DNA of 64,000 bases from Siphonodentalium dalli (GCA_032622095.1 CP136061.1:24246991-24310990); one strand, 5' to 3'; numbered from the stretch's first letter, positions 12,181 through 25,018 are shown. The notes: generated by a model from the letters alone, not told the origin. Translations and numbers: made by a program.

Positions 12181-12245
12181 GCGACGAGTTATCTCGTCGC
12201 CGGTGCTCAGATGGCGTCTTTCGGGCGACGAGATAGCTCGTCGCC
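12181..12245. repeat. Tandem palindromes near right end of TTAA element
   Basis: Two near-perfect 20-bp palindromes (GCGACGAGATAGCTCGTCGC and a close variant) separated by about 20 bp, within 20 bp of the right TIR. They would form two small hairpins. Confidence 0.7.
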
Positions 12246-12756
12246 GGCACTCAATGAGTTAATATTTTCCTCACAAAGCCCACATTTGATATTGGATGAG
12301 AGCATCTGTAGTCGTAAGTGGTAATAATAGTTTTTTAGTTTTTGTTTTGCCTTTTCGTTGTATTTAATATTTCGATAATTCGCTTCTTTTTTTGCGATTT
12401 AATATCAATCGCCATCCAGTCGTGAACCAAGATTAAGTATATGTCGCCATCCTAGCGTTTTGGTTGATATTAGAATCCCTTTCGATTCTATCTGGAAACT
12501 CATTTTGATATACAATCCTAATATTGCGTGGCACCTGTTACTCATGTGTTATTTTATACAGTATATTAATTTGGTGCCCATCAGTATGTGTCAGTATTTA
12601 TACAGAATGTCTTCGCTATTGCCCAGTATATTATATACTTCCTACGAAAAAGCTACAAAATACAAAACCACTATCGGCTTTGTATCGTATAACCAGTTTC
12701 CTTAAAATCAAAACAACAGAGACGCCGCTATTTGCCACCTATTTGTGACCGATGAG

Positions 12757-13648
12757 GGTCCGGTGGGGCAGATTTACTACATGGCAACGTATTTGTCGGT
12801 ATATATATCATTTATTCACAAACAGAAAGCAATGGTATGGATCGACCTGAAATGACACAGAACAATCCAACATTTAGCACATTATTAAAGAGATACAGTG
12901 TTTGCACAATATGGAGGTACCTTGATCGGCATTAACATAATGTAGCATTTGACATACTATATACACGTATAACATTAAACATATAACTAAACTGGACTCC
13001 TAGTTAGATATATATGTCTATTCCAAAAGTATGTGGATGAAACAATAGTATCATATATAGTCCTGAAGCATAATTATGTAAATAATCAACGTTTGCAACT
13101 TATAAGCTTTTTAGATAATGACACACATGAAATATCGCAACTATGGTTAATACCAGTAAATGCAATCCAAAATCTACGCGTACATGTGGTAGAAACTTCC
13201 CATGATGTACATAATATTACTTTATAAAATAGTACTAAATAGCACTATAAAATAGTTAAGAATAAAACCCCCTTACAGAAATTATATAATTACGTACCTT
13301 ATTTATTAATTAATAGTTTATTTAGTCCTCGCTCCCTGTCGTCCACTAACAATGTATATCTAATTTCACTTATTCCTCTCTCCTCACTTCCCTTCACAAT
13401 TTCTCCTTATACCCTCAACTCACTTCTGCCTCCCTTCTCTCCGCGCACCCAACCTCGCACATGCGCACAGTCTATGAAACCTGATGAGGTGTGCCACATG
13501 CAGTCTTCAGGGTGATGGTACTAGTATGTGACAAGCTTGTATTGGGGAGCGTTAGTGGAATGCACGAGAATAAATGACGGCTTTGGTTATAAGACCTAGA
13601 CATATTTAACCCATGCAGTAACGTGCTATATATATTGAACTGCCCACA
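12757..13648. other. Copy A private stretch, no gene seen
   Basis: About 890 bp between blocks that are contiguous in copy B (about 55406). AT-rich; a small plus-strand open frame (13033-13227) is not recognisable. No clear TIRs found. Confidence 0.4.
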
Positions 13649-13934
13649 TATTTATAACACGCCAATCAGCCCTCGACCAATGGGAGTTATCTGATGCGGT
13701 CCAGTGACCGACCTTTATTTACTGTAAAGATCTTTCAGTCGTCGCCTGTTCTATCAAACGGTATGTCGTGATTACAATATGTCTATGTTTTGTATTCGCG
13801 GCGCACACCTTGATTGACCAATTATGAACTCCAGATCATTCAAACACATTATTTGTCCGATACGCTAACTTGTTGACAGATATGTTGTAAATGACATCTA
13901 TATGTTGGAACATGTGTTGACTTTGGTTTCTGAA

Positions 13935-14195
13935 TTAGTAATGTAAATAACACATCTATGAATATCATCAATGTAAATAACACATCTATGAATATCATCA
14001 ATGTAAATAACACAACTATAGAACCCGATATAATTAAGAATATTATCAAAGTAAATAACACATCTATGAATATCATCAATGTAAATAACACATCTATGAG
14101 TATCATCAATGTAAATAACACATCTATAGAACCCCGATATAATTAAGAATATTATCAATGTAAATAACACATCTATAGAACCAGATATAACACAT
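13935..14195 (-). repeat. 30/48-bp minisatellite, inverted orientation (copy A left array)
   Basis: About eight units of AATGTAAATAACACATCTAT with ATGAATATCATC or longer spacers. It is the reverse complement of the arrays at 17620-18120 and 58540-59480. One unit carries an extra C near 14133. Confidence 0.85.
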
Positions 14196-15066
14196 ATATA
14201 GAACCATATATAACTGCTTGTAGTCTTGAAATCGGGTTTGTATAAAAATTATCATGACTGAATGTTGTTTATAGATAGCCGTCGGTGACCAGCGTTAGTA
14301 CGGTATTTTCTATATTTCCAGCAAGCTATTAACCTACAATGAGCGATCCCAAAAACTAATCTCGGATACTACAAACAACCGGATATCTCACTGATTTGTT
14401 TTAAACAGATGTTGACGTTCAAATTTCACAACCTCAAAAAATGGTGACAGAAGTCACTTGAAAACAGTGATATTCATATGGGGACGGATTATGACGTATG
14501 TTCCAACTTGTCGTGCTAAATAATAATGTACCAAACTCATATGCAAAAAGCAATAAACAGAGGACCCCAACTCGAGAAAACGAATGTGATGTCCATTCCT
14601 TATTCCTTATTCGAATTTTTTTATATTTAGGTCAAAGAAAAGGTGTTGTAGTGTGGCCAACAAGGTACTCTTTCCACACACCCCACCCCGATCGAAAATG
14701 GCCGCCGTCCAGGGGGGTTCAATAGGGCACTCGTGCCATTTATTGGTCCTTTGACAATTGTATATTATTACCACTTTATAGGGCGTTCTCTAGGCCATTG
14801 ATAATGTTTTTCGGGGCGTTCCAAATAGCGTATTGTTACCAAAACAGCGGGCCGCGGGCCGATAATGAGAAGCCTAGTTCAATATCGGCCCGCCGCCCGG
14901 AAACTATAGATCTCGTTTATTATCGCGAGAGTTACGTCCCTTCCACTTCCGATATGGCGTGTTTATTTCAAGAAAATAATGGGAAGATGTATCCGATTTC
15001 CTCGACATTGTAGTGGTTTTATGATTGGAATTCACGCTATATGATTGAATTATTGTATCAAGCGTA

Positions 15067-15775
15067 GTGTCGGCGCACACGATCACGGTTGTCCCCGGTT
15101 TACCCGGCTGCGGTGTAAATCGGGCCCGATAAAATCGGGGGGTTCAGCGCACACGAGTCCGATTTTCACTCCGGTCATATGCATGCTATGCCTACGCTCA
15201 CTGTAGTAAATAGCCAACTGGTGTGGTCAGCCGATCTAGACATTTACTATAGCTAGTCATGGTGATTTATATTAAAATGTATTTCTAAAGACTAATATTT
15301 ATTAATAATAAACTGAATGAATATATAATATTAATAATAATAATAATTGAATTTGAGGTCACGGGCAATACTGTGAATACTGCCAATAGCCGTACATTGG
15401 CGTAAACTACCTGTCCACAGCTACAGCCTTCTTGTTGCGATTACTATATACGGGCACCTATTTTCTGCCCATAGGTCTACCAGCAGTTGTTACTTGTCGA
15501 TGGATCAGAATTCTTGACATAATTTTCGAATAGCGGTCGCTGCTAACTATTCCGACATTTTGAATGATGTTTTGGTCATGTGACAAGCAAAACACGCGCG
15601 TTGCCATCGTCACGAGCCGGTTTTTCCGGATGAAATCAAACTCAGTTTGATCGGTCCGGTTAAATCGGATCCGACAAAAACCGGCCCAAAGTGTCGGCGC
15701 ACACGATCCCGGTTGTCCCCGATTTACACCGCAGCCGGGTAAACCGGGGACAACCGTGATCGTGTGCGCCGACAC
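15067..15775. mobile_element. 709-bp TIR element inserted in U1
   Basis: Left end GTGTCGGCGCACACGATCAC is repeated as a nearly perfect inverse at the right end, and the identity extends for about 57 bp. The right end is itself a complete hairpin (15691-15775), i.e. an extra inverted copy of the TIR. U2 supplies the empty site. Left flank GCGTA and right flank AAAGTATGC suggest a 2-bp duplication (TA, one base mutated), but the family is not certain. Short direct CGGTTT/TCGG blocks occur inside; no coding capacity. Confidence 0.72.
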
Positions 15776-16000
15776 AAAGTATGCATTGATAATTTTAGCT
15801 GTCAATCTCTCATTGGTTGTTACTCGTCTACAATGCTGGGTTTTCCCCTGTCCTATTTTCGAGACTCCGTCAGTCCGTGTCAGCTGACAAGTCAAATGGT
15901 ATCAAATTTAAATGTTCTTGAAAATATTTCTCTCTTAATCTACTTCATTGTTCCACTAAATCCTCAAATGGGTCAAATGTCCAAAACTGTGGTAATAATA

Positions 16001-16180
16001 GTAATAACATGATTTCATCGGGCATTATGGTTTATTAACGGCCCTCTGGAATGATTAACAGCCCTCGGGCCTATTAGCGTCCCTCGACTTCGTCTCGGGC
16101 CGCTAATAGGCCCTTGGGCTGTTAATCATTCCAGCCGGGCCGTTAATAAACCATAACGCCCTCAAAAATCATGTTATTGT
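16001..16180. mobile_element. Foldback MITE, first copy
   Basis: About 75-bp arms: TAATAACATGATTTC...GGTTTATTAACGGCCC on the left pairs with GGGCCGTTAATAAACC...CATGTTATTG on the right. The loop is GC-rich (around TCGACTTCGTCTCGG). Confidence 0.75.
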
Positions 16181-16186
16181 TATATT

Positions 16187-16905
16187 ATTACCACTTTATA
16201 GGGCGTTCTCTAGGCCATTGATAACGTTTTTCGGGGCGTTCCAAATAGCGTATTGTTACCAAAACAGCGGGCCGCGGGCCGATAATGAGAAGCCTAGTTC
16301 AATATCGGCCCGCCGCCCGGAAACTATAGATCTCGTTTATTATCGCGAGAGTTACGTCCCTTCAACTTCCGATATGGCGTGTTTATTTCAAGAAAATAAT
16401 GGGAAGATGTATCCGATTTCCTAGACACTAGAGTGGTTTTATGATTGGAATTCACGCTATATGATTGAATTATTGTATCAAGCGTAAGTATGCATTGATA
16501 ATTTTAGCTGTCAACCTCTCATTGGTTGTTACTCGTCTCCAATGCTGGGTTTCCCCTGTTCTATTTTCGAGACTCCGTCAGTCCGTGTCAGCTGACAAGT
16601 CAATTGGTATCAAATTTAAATGTTCTTGAAAATATTTCTCTCTTAATCTACATCATTATTCCACTAAATCCTCAAAATTAGAGTCAAATGGGTCAAATGT
16701 CCAAAAACTGTGGTAATAATAGTAATAACATGATTTCATCGGGCATTATGGTTTATTAACGGCCCTCTGGAATGATTAACAGCCCTCGGGCCTATTAGCG
16801 TCCCTCGACTTCGTCTCGGGCCGCTAATTGGCCCTTGGGCTGTTAATCATTCCAGCCGGGCCGTTAATAAACCATAACGCCCTCAAAAATCATGTTATTG
16901 TTATA
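16187..16905. repeat. Duplicated unit U2 (uninterrupted)
   Basis: Tandem copy of U1 with only scattered differences. Retains the empty insertion site CAAGCGTAAGTATGC near 16481-16495. Confidence 0.75.
16722..16900. mobile_element. Foldback MITE, second copy
   Basis: Same hairpin as 16001-16180 at the end of U2, with a few substitutions. Confidence 0.75.
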
Positions 16906-17619
16906 TTATCGCAATCGCCCGGAATGCACGCGTGGTGTTTATGTCGCTTTATATAAATCGGACTCCGTACTTATAACATATTTATAACACCCAATCAGCT
17001 CAAGAAACTTGCAATCAGTGATGAGTTTCTCTTATCAATTACATATATGTCAGTCAGTCTTACAAACCTGGTCCATTTAATACCAATCAATACTACATAG
17101 TCGATATTACACCCATATAGTTGATATTGGATTAATTAAAGAGTACATTACTCTTCTCTTTATTTGGTCATTATTTCATACATTCGAAGCCGAATTTATA
17201 ATATCGCAAGAAGCACTTTGGACCAATGTAAGTTATCCAACAGGGTCCTGTTACCGACCTGTGTTCACTTTAGATATATGTTAGTTGTTGTCTGCGCTGT
17301 AAACGGTCATTTGTTCATTGTGTTGGCGAGGGGGGGGCTACTAAATTTGCCACTGTTCAACACAATAACTGCAGGATTTCACGACAAAGCAAATGCCCAT
17401 GCAACTCATCCGAATTCCCCCATCTGAAGTTTTATTATGGCGTATTCGGTATTACAAACTGTTCTGATTTAATTATTAACGTTTATATCTTTGTCATAAT
17501 GTACAGCCCCTGTCGTCCATGATGTCGCTACGTCACTGCATTCGATTGTTGTGTGCGAAAACATGGTATCACAGCCCATATTAGTAACGCTCACCTCGGC
17601 GGACAAATAATTCTACATT

Positions 17620-18122
17620 ATATCGGGTTATATAGATGTGTTATTTACATTGATGATATTCTTCAATATATCGGGTTCTCAAGATGTGTTATTTACATTG
17701 GTGATACTCATAGTTACGTTATTTACATTGATTATATTAATCATTATATCGGGTTATATAGATGTGTTATTTACATTGATGATATTCATAGATGTGTTAT
17801 TTACATTGATGATATTCATATATGTGTTATTTACATTGATGATATTCATAGATGTGTTATTTACATTGATGATATTCATCATTATATCGGGATCTATAGA
17901 TGTGTTATTTACATTGATGATATTCATAAATGTGTTATTTACATTGAAGATATTCATAGATGTGTTATTTACATTCATGATATTGTTCACTATATCGGGT
18001 TCTATAGATGTTTTATTTGCATTGATGATATTCTTCATTATATCGGGTTCTATAGATGTGTTATTTACATCGATGAGATTCTTCATTATATCTGGTTCTA
18101 TAGATGTGTTATTTACATTGAT
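17620..18122 (+). repeat. 30/48-bp minisatellite (copy A right array)
   Basis: About a dozen units of GATGTGTTATTTACATTGAT followed by either GATATTCATA (30-bp unit) or a longer tail ending TATCGGGTTCTATA (48-bp unit). Both unit lengths are multiples of three, so long open frames occur on both strands. I do not annotate these as genes. Confidence 0.88.
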
Positions 18123-18499
18123 CGTGTGCGAATTGTTAAGTTTTTCCAATTGTGGGTATTTTATTCTTAATATATCTTTATTGATTTGCTATGTTTGACA
18201 TATAATCCTTAAATTACGAGAAGGGAGACCCACTGTCTGTTAGATCGAACAACCACACAAGACCACATTTCATACAAGAATGTCTGAATGATTTTATCAA
18301 TCTTATTTTTCGGTTATTCATCGGATCATATGTATCTTTTTGATATCACTGCGTTGATCAGGATGACCCTTATTCAGAACGTTAAGAAATCCCAACCGAC
18401 ACTTCTTATATCCAGGACCCTCCACAAATATGTCTATTTACCAGTAAAAACAAGCAGGACTCAACCACACAAACAAAACCAGCCTGAGTCTCATAGTGC

Positions 18500-20540
18500 C
18501 AAACAAATGGTACCTAATTAAAAACAAAATCATGCGCCCCCTATAGTGCTGGGGTCAGGTTACTACGTTTTCAGATTTTTGTAACTTTCGACCAGGAACC
18601 AGTCTATTCAACAAGAGACATTGAATGCACGCAAAAAAACGGATACGAGAATCGCAAAAACAACGACAGACGACAGCTAGATGGCAATTTTTATTCATTA
18701 AGCAGTTATATCAACTTTGAGACGAAAACCATTCATTAAGATGTACTTTTACTTCCATGAACTAGTAATTTAGACAGTTGTTGTCGAATTTCACGCGATA
18801 GACTGGTCCTTGTCAAAGTTTAAGACGGATTAACATGATCAGTTCTGTCCTAATAGTCCTCGGTTCATTGAGAGTATGTGGTATAATGTAGATGCAGATG
18901 TACCCGCTCCAAACTCATTGAATTGGGTCAACATTATTGGAAACTGCCATGTCATGGACACAGAAATCTGTTAATCTCCGAGGGCAATGCTTTTCCTCTG
19001 CAGGTAACAAAACAGACTCCAATAAGCAACATTGTGCTTGTAGTAGAACACGAAATGATAATTGCGGTGAGATGGGAGGGGGATAGGGAGTCAAATATCA
19101 GTGCATATTTATGTAGATTTCTTGGTAAAACTATTATTCCCAGCATTAGTATTAATATAGGCTTCTTGTCTGTGTGTGTGTATGAAATGTACCGTTTTTT
19201 TTACTGCAGATTTTTATCTAGCTCAAGTGATCTGGTTCGTGGTCATGCTTCAATCTTTTGTAGCATATAGGGCGAGATTTAGCTAATCATAAAAAATTTC
19301 CCTTAAATGGCATATAGGAGATCAAATGAACATAATGGTGATGAAATCAAATTTTCCTATAATCTTTTTTTTAATGAAATTTTCAAAAGCAAATAATACA
19401 ATTCGAAAAAAAAAATCAGAATTCACCACATTGTCCAATTGTGAATAGCCTGACGAATATAGTTGGAAACTATCGTAAAGTCGGACGATTTATATATGCT
19501 GTCCGTATTCCAAATACTCAAATTGTGCAAATAGTAAAAAAAATATTGATTTTGTTTAGGGATAACATATGAACAAAATTTTTATAATTGTGTATAGCCC
19601 ATAGGCTAGAGATCTTAAACATACACAATACACTGACCTTCTTTCTTAAGTGTGAAACAAAACAAACGGAATGTAATCCTATGTGAAAAATCGCATTTTG
19701 GAGCGATTTAGTAAAACAGGTGCTCTTTCAAAAACGAGAATGGTGGTCATATGGGATTTCAAAATGGCGGAAAATGACCCCAAACCAGATCACCTGACCG
19801 AAAAGAAATCACTCACTAGCCATTCTGTTATCACGAGCTGACTCAGCTGATGTCAAAACAAGGGTACATTTAACATAAGAACTTGACTGCAAGTATGCAA
19901 CAATGGCTTATCGGTTGACTGTGCGAAGACAATTGCTGTATACATGGGGTGTATCGACATTATTTAATGAATAGAAACTCTGGCTACGCCCTGGAGATCA
20001 TATTCAACATGGGATCTTTTTGATGTTCTTATCTGTTCTGAGAGGGACATTGATAACATTGAAATAACAACGAAGGGAGTACAAACTTATCTGTGAACAC
20101 GTGTTCGATATTTCATGATTTTGTAAATTTTTGTGATCCGATTATCGCAATAAATTTGGAATTGATTACCTGTGAGAAAATCCATGCTTGTAATTCATCG
20201 CCGCAAAGCAAATTGGGCTCACGAAAGTCACCTAAATCATTATATTATATTGGATTCTGTTGACACTTGGCGTAGTTGTTTCTAATGATGAGACGATATG
20301 TCGCGCACACATTTTTGTCCCAATCGTTGAAGGTCAAGGTCATTCTCTCGATTAAGTTACCATACACTATCCTTTGTGTCCCCTCCATAATTTTTGTGTA
20401 CATGACATGATTTCAACGAAACAAAGTGTGGTGGTTAGAGGGAGACTGTACGCCAATTTAAATAAATTCCCGATAATAACATCGATCTAATATCGATAAT
20501 ATATAGAAACATAATTAATTTGAGTCCAAGATGTCTTCTG
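18500..20540. other. Gene-poor copy A stretch
   Basis: Mostly absent from copy B, where the homologous flanks lie close together near 60150-60200. AT-rich, with a small open frame at 18923-19270 that I cannot assign. No TIR or array noticed. Confidence 0.35.
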
Positions 20541-20590
20541 TAAACAATACAAATTTAATTTATGGTTCGATCCATAAATTAAATTGCGAA
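20535..20590. repeat. Short perfect inverted repeat
   Basis: TTTAATTTATGG and CCATAAATTAAA flank a 6-base TTCGAT loop near 20551-20580. Copy B retains only part of the right arm at about 60212. Confidence 0.5.
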
Positions 20591-20939
20591 TTTCCGTTAG
20601 AAGACGTGATCAAATAATTGACGGAAAGTGGATCAGGCAACGCGTGGCATACATAGTCGTCTAATAAATTATGTTGATACATGTACGGGGCGTGAACTCA
20701 AGTCACTCACTGACTAGTGACTATACAATAACTTAAATGGGTATCTGACTAGTATGCATATAATATAACATTTATTTGATACATTTATTTGAAAACTATA
20801 CAAAAATTACTAGACGACGATAGTTCTATTTTCGCATTAGGGTTAGTCTGCCCGAAACATTACTTCGTACGTAAAAGACTTCCAAACAATCAAGCATCAC
20901 TGCATGAAAACTGGAATTTATTCATTGCATAAATTCCGG

Positions 20940-21260
20940 ATAAATGTGCATAAATCTGGATAAATCAGTAATTTAATCACTGAATAAAGGTGCATAAATC
21001 CGGAAATTTATGCACATTTATTCACAATTTATTCATGAATAAAGGCCGACATTTATACTCAATTTATTCAGTGAATAAACCCGCATTTATTCAGCAGGAT
21101 AAACCCGCATTTATTCGCACGTTTATGCATTCATTTATTGTCTACCTTTTATGCATAAATAAAAATTTATCACTGAATAAAGTTGCATAAATGGATGTAG
21201 TTACATTTATTCTGGTTATAAACTCAAATTTATACAAGTTATTCACGGAATAAACCTGCA
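20940..21260. repeat. Cluster of short alternating inverted repeats (GCATAAAT / TTTATTC type)
   Basis: About twenty alternating copies of GCATAAAT, ATTTATGC, GAATAAA and TTTATTC within 300 bp at the left side of the 2.6-kb insertion. A related cluster including GCATAAATTTAGG/CCTAAATTTATGC is at 23343-23490 on the right. Confidence 0.6.
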
Positions 21261-21759
21261 TAAATATTTATTTTGGCTATAAACTCTAGTCTATCGACAT
21301 TTATACCCGGTATAAATTTGGATTTGAACATATATATCCATATATATATTGTGAAATATACTTTAGGGTGACATTTGGCTTGTAACCAGCTTATATGGCG
21401 ACACTGATGTGTATTTCTAACTATACATATACATATGTGTCGCCCCGATTCTGGTATCTCCATGTGTAGTAATTTGCCATCAAAATGCTGCCCTATTGTT
21501 GGTTATACCAGTCACAAATATAACAAATTGAACGTAGCACTTTGTATCATGGTTGTATCTTGCCGTCGTTAATTTTCGTAGTCTCTGCAATAAAGAATAA
21601 AAATTAAATAATTAAGTGATCACATCGAAAATAAGTATAAACAATCAAATATTAAAACTAAGTTAAGAATTTTTGTTTTCTGCTTAAGAGTGATATCGAC
21701 CTTCAAGGCCACAATTTTACGGGATTAAAACTTCAAAATTGTGTCACATCACTGATTTA

Positions 21760-22680
21760 TTGTACAATGAATATATATGCGAAATGGCAAAGCGTGATAT
21801 CACACTTCCATCACCACAATTTTACTCTATTCAAACTTCAAAACGGGATTACATCATGGATTTACTGTATAATGGATTTATATGTGATATGGCAAAGGGT
21901 GATATCACCCTTCCATGACCACAATGGCAATTTTACGCGATTCAAACTTCAAAACGGGATTGCATCATGGACTTACTGTACAATTGATTTATATGTGATA
22001 TGGCAAAGGGTGACACTGATATCACCCTTCCATGACCACAATTTTACGCGATTAAAACTTCGAAACGGGATTACATCATGGATATATTGTACAATGAATT
22101 TATATGTGAAATGGCAAAGGGTGATATCACCCTTCCTTGATAACAATTTTATACGATTATAATATTCAAAACGGGATTACATCAGGATATATTGTACAAT
22201 GAATTTATATGTGATGCTGGCAAAGGGTGATATCACCCTGCCATGACCACAATTGCAATTTTACGCGATTCAAACTTCAAAACGGGATTGCATCATGGAC
22301 TTACTGTACAATTGATTTATATGCGATATGGCAAAGGGTGACACTGATATCACCCTTCCATGACCACAATTTTACGCGAATAAAACTTCGAAACCGGGAT
22401 TACATCATGGATATATTGTACAATGAATTTATATGTGAAATGGCAAAGGGTGATATCACCCTTCCATGATCACAGTTTTATACGATTATAACTTCAAAAC
22501 GTGATTACATCATGGATATATTGTACAATGAATTTATATGTGATGCTGGCAATGGGTGACCACAATTGCAATTTTACGCCATTAAACTTCAAAACGGGAT
22601 TACATCATGGATATATTGTACAATGAATTTATATGTGGCATAGCCAAGGGTGAAATCTCGCTTCCAACTTCACATTTACC
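21760..22680 (+). repeat. ~108-bp tandem array, about 9 units
   Basis: GGCAAAGGGTGA recurs at about 21786, 21891, 22002, 22113, 22219, 22330, 22442, 22547 and 22645. Units contain the palindrome GGGTGATATCACCC and GGGATTACATCATGGA. Some units have small insertions (CACTGATATC). Confidence 0.85.
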
Positions 22681-24659
22681 GATATTTTAGCCTGTTTAGC
22701 AAAATATTTAATTGTAATGTACGGCATTTTATTTGTCATCTGGCTAAGGGTGGAATCACTCTCACAAGACCACATTTTCACGCGATAGAATAACCTTATT
22801 CCGACGTCTCTGTATAATCAAATATTAATTTTGACATGTGTCGATCACGCTGCGAATTGATGAAAGAATGAATCGGCAACATAAATTGTGAAATACCTTA
22901 ATTTCATAGCCATATATGTGTTAACTTACCCTTGGTAAAATGTATAATTAGAAAGGGAATTTAAAACTGATATGATGTGGCGATCATGTTCTAACCCAAG
23001 CAAATATACCACCACCAATACCCCCGCCACACGAACACCCCATGCTACCGCCTTGGTCCCTACTGTATGCATGGCTACATTACTGTCCACAGCGTTAATC
23101 TACCATTGCAAATATGCCTTATAGTTTAGACAGAACATGCGAAAACAAACGTATTTGTATATATACTCGCCTGATTTAAGAGTTCCCATCTCATTCACAC
23201 ACGTCTTCGCATCAGCGTTGTTCACAGACAAAGAAACCGGTATCCGGCCGTTAGCTCGTGTTAATGATACATGTCTCACATATCCACATGGTAGTAATTA
23301 AATTATGGGCCAAGAATTAAACACGCCGTTGGTTACAGTAATGAGCGAAATTAATGAGCATTTATGCGAGATTTAAAAATATAAATGCGAGATTTATATT
23401 TTTTTATAAAGGCGAATTTAATATGCATAAATCCATGCATAAATTTAGGGTCCTAAATTTATGCGACATTTATATTTTATAAATCTCGCTTTTCATGCAG
23501 TGCATGCCTCGAAAGACGCCCGCTGCATGAAATAATAATGTAAACGACAATAAACTAAATTGAAATTCCATACTACATCTTTTATCTGACTCGGCCTCGG
23601 GGTCGCACTGCAACTTTTAATGTGTCCCAAAAATCCCCATTTCTAAAAATAAAACCTCCATGCGCCCGTTGAATACCAAGAAAGAGTAGCTGAGTATACA
23701 CCCGGGCGTAATAATGGGAATTTGGTTACCTTATTCAACGACGTTCATAGACTATAGAAACCGACAACAGCATTTGAGAACAGTACCCCTGCATGTAAGG
23801 GTGACGGTGTGTCGCGATGTGTGTGCATTGTGGTGTGTCAAAAGTCAACATCACGTGGTGCTTTCAAATTCAGCTTCATCTGCACCTTGCACTCCTATTT
23901 TCATGCCTCATTCGCTCCATAACATCGCGATGTTTTATTGGATTATGTTGAAACTTGGCGTAGTTGTCATCATGAAACGTTGAGTCGCCCGCAATTTGTT
24001 TTCAAATCGCTGAAGATCAAGGTCACAGGTCAATGTCGTTCTTTCGATACTAAATCTGATAAGTTTTTTCATGAAAGTATGAGGGTATCATATAAAAAAG
24101 ACTTCATGTAACGCAACATTACAACTTATTGGAGGTCAGGTTAAAACTTCGCGGACGAGTTGCCTCATTTCAGGGGCATAGTCACTTCCGAGTGATATTT
24201 CTTGTTTTTTCAGTATTATAAACGTCCATGTAAGAACATCAAAAACTTCCCAGGTTTTGAACAGGTGGAGTATGATCTCTACAGCTCTAACCAGCGTGGA
24301 GATTCAAGGAATGATCTAAGGGTGTTCATAGTCAATAATTAGGGTCTCCCTTCAATATTGTATGAAATTTACAATTTGTTATTTGTGTTATTTATATGTA
24401 TGCATTGATGAAAACATTCTCTAGGTTTGATGTTGAAACATTATGACGATGGGAAACCTTCAAGGTGTGTTTAGGTTATAAGATAAAATTTTATAAAATC
24501 TATATTACTTTTAAAATACTTGTGTATCAAACAGAAACAAAATGTTTTCCAGAGCCGAGACATGCATTCAACTTATTCTTGTCGAGACCTCGTGTTAAAG
24601 CCACGTAAAGCGGCTAACTAAACCTAGTAAATAATAGATTTTGGCACCTTGTCTGGATG

Positions 24660-25018
24660 AAAGGGGGCCTGTACACTAAATCTGACCATTTATGGGACCA
24701 GCTCCTTTTATACTCGACAGAATATATGCAACAAATGATTAAATTTGAGCCATCGAGTTGTGCAAAATACACACATGTGCTCTAGGAACGATGCAAACAA
24801 CATGGTAATTCTAATGAAAATGAATTTATTACTGCAGTCATAAATTCATTTTCATTATAATTACCATGTTGTTTCAATCGTTCGTAAAGAAATGCTGGTA
24901 TTTTACACTCATCCATGGCTCAAATTCATTCATTTGTGGCATACATTCTGTTGAATATACAAGGAGATGTTCCCAAAAAATTCAATGGCCAAATTTAGGG
25001 TACAGTCCCACTTTAACA
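24660..25018. mobile_element. Long foldback MITE, copy A
   Basis: Near-palindrome of about 355 bp. The left arm carries GAAAGGGGGCCTGTACACTA...ACAACATGGTAATTC and the right arm its inverse ending ACAGTCCCACTTTAAC. The centre is GAATTTATTACTGCAGTCAT. Present at the same site in copy B, so it predates the duplication. Confidence 0.75.

Larger units (their letters stand above)
10973..12262. mobile_element. TTAA-flanked 1.29-kb nonautonomous element (piggyBac-like)
   Basis: Left end TTAACTCATTCAGCGCC (10973) and right end inverse TTAACTCATTGAGTGCC (ending 12262). Copy B (about 54375) has the uninterrupted sequence around a single TTAA, so this is a clean insertion with TTAA duplication. No transposase is seen; the small open frames inside are unremarkable. 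Near the right TIR two imperfect copies of a GCGACGAG/CTCGTCGC palindrome occur at about 12181-12202 and 12223-12245. Two poly-C tracts lie inside. Confidence 0.75.
14764..16180. repeat. Duplicated unit U1 with foldback end, interrupted by a TIR element
   Basis: Starts TATTACCACTTTATAGGGCG and is nearly identical to U2 (16187-16905) once the insertion at 15067-15775 is removed. Ends in a foldback (16001-16180). Not present in copy B at the corresponding inverted position. Confidence 0.75.
13860..17611. other. Segment inverted relative to copy B
   Basis: Sequence from about 14205 to 17605 appears reverse-complemented in copy B: 17610-16980 matches 55590-56290 inverted, and 14750-14295 matches 56570-57060 inverted. 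ATTATTTGTCCG occurs at 13849-13860 and inverted at 17600-17611, marking the outer breakpoints; copy B has it once. Confidence 0.75.
20898..23502. mobile_element. 2.6-kb TIR insertion private to copy A
   Basis: CACTGCATGAAAA at 20898-20910 and its exact inverse TTTTCATGCAGTG at 23490-23502. Both ends are dense in ATAAAT/ATTTAT and GAATAAA/TTTATTC mini-inverted repeats. The middle carries a ~108-bp tandem array. Copy B passes through this point without the insert (about 60520-60560). No transposase. Confidence 0.6.

Noticed and set aside
17553-18198. Long overlapping open frames in three frames
   Set aside because: Same minisatellite artefact as at 58.5 kb.
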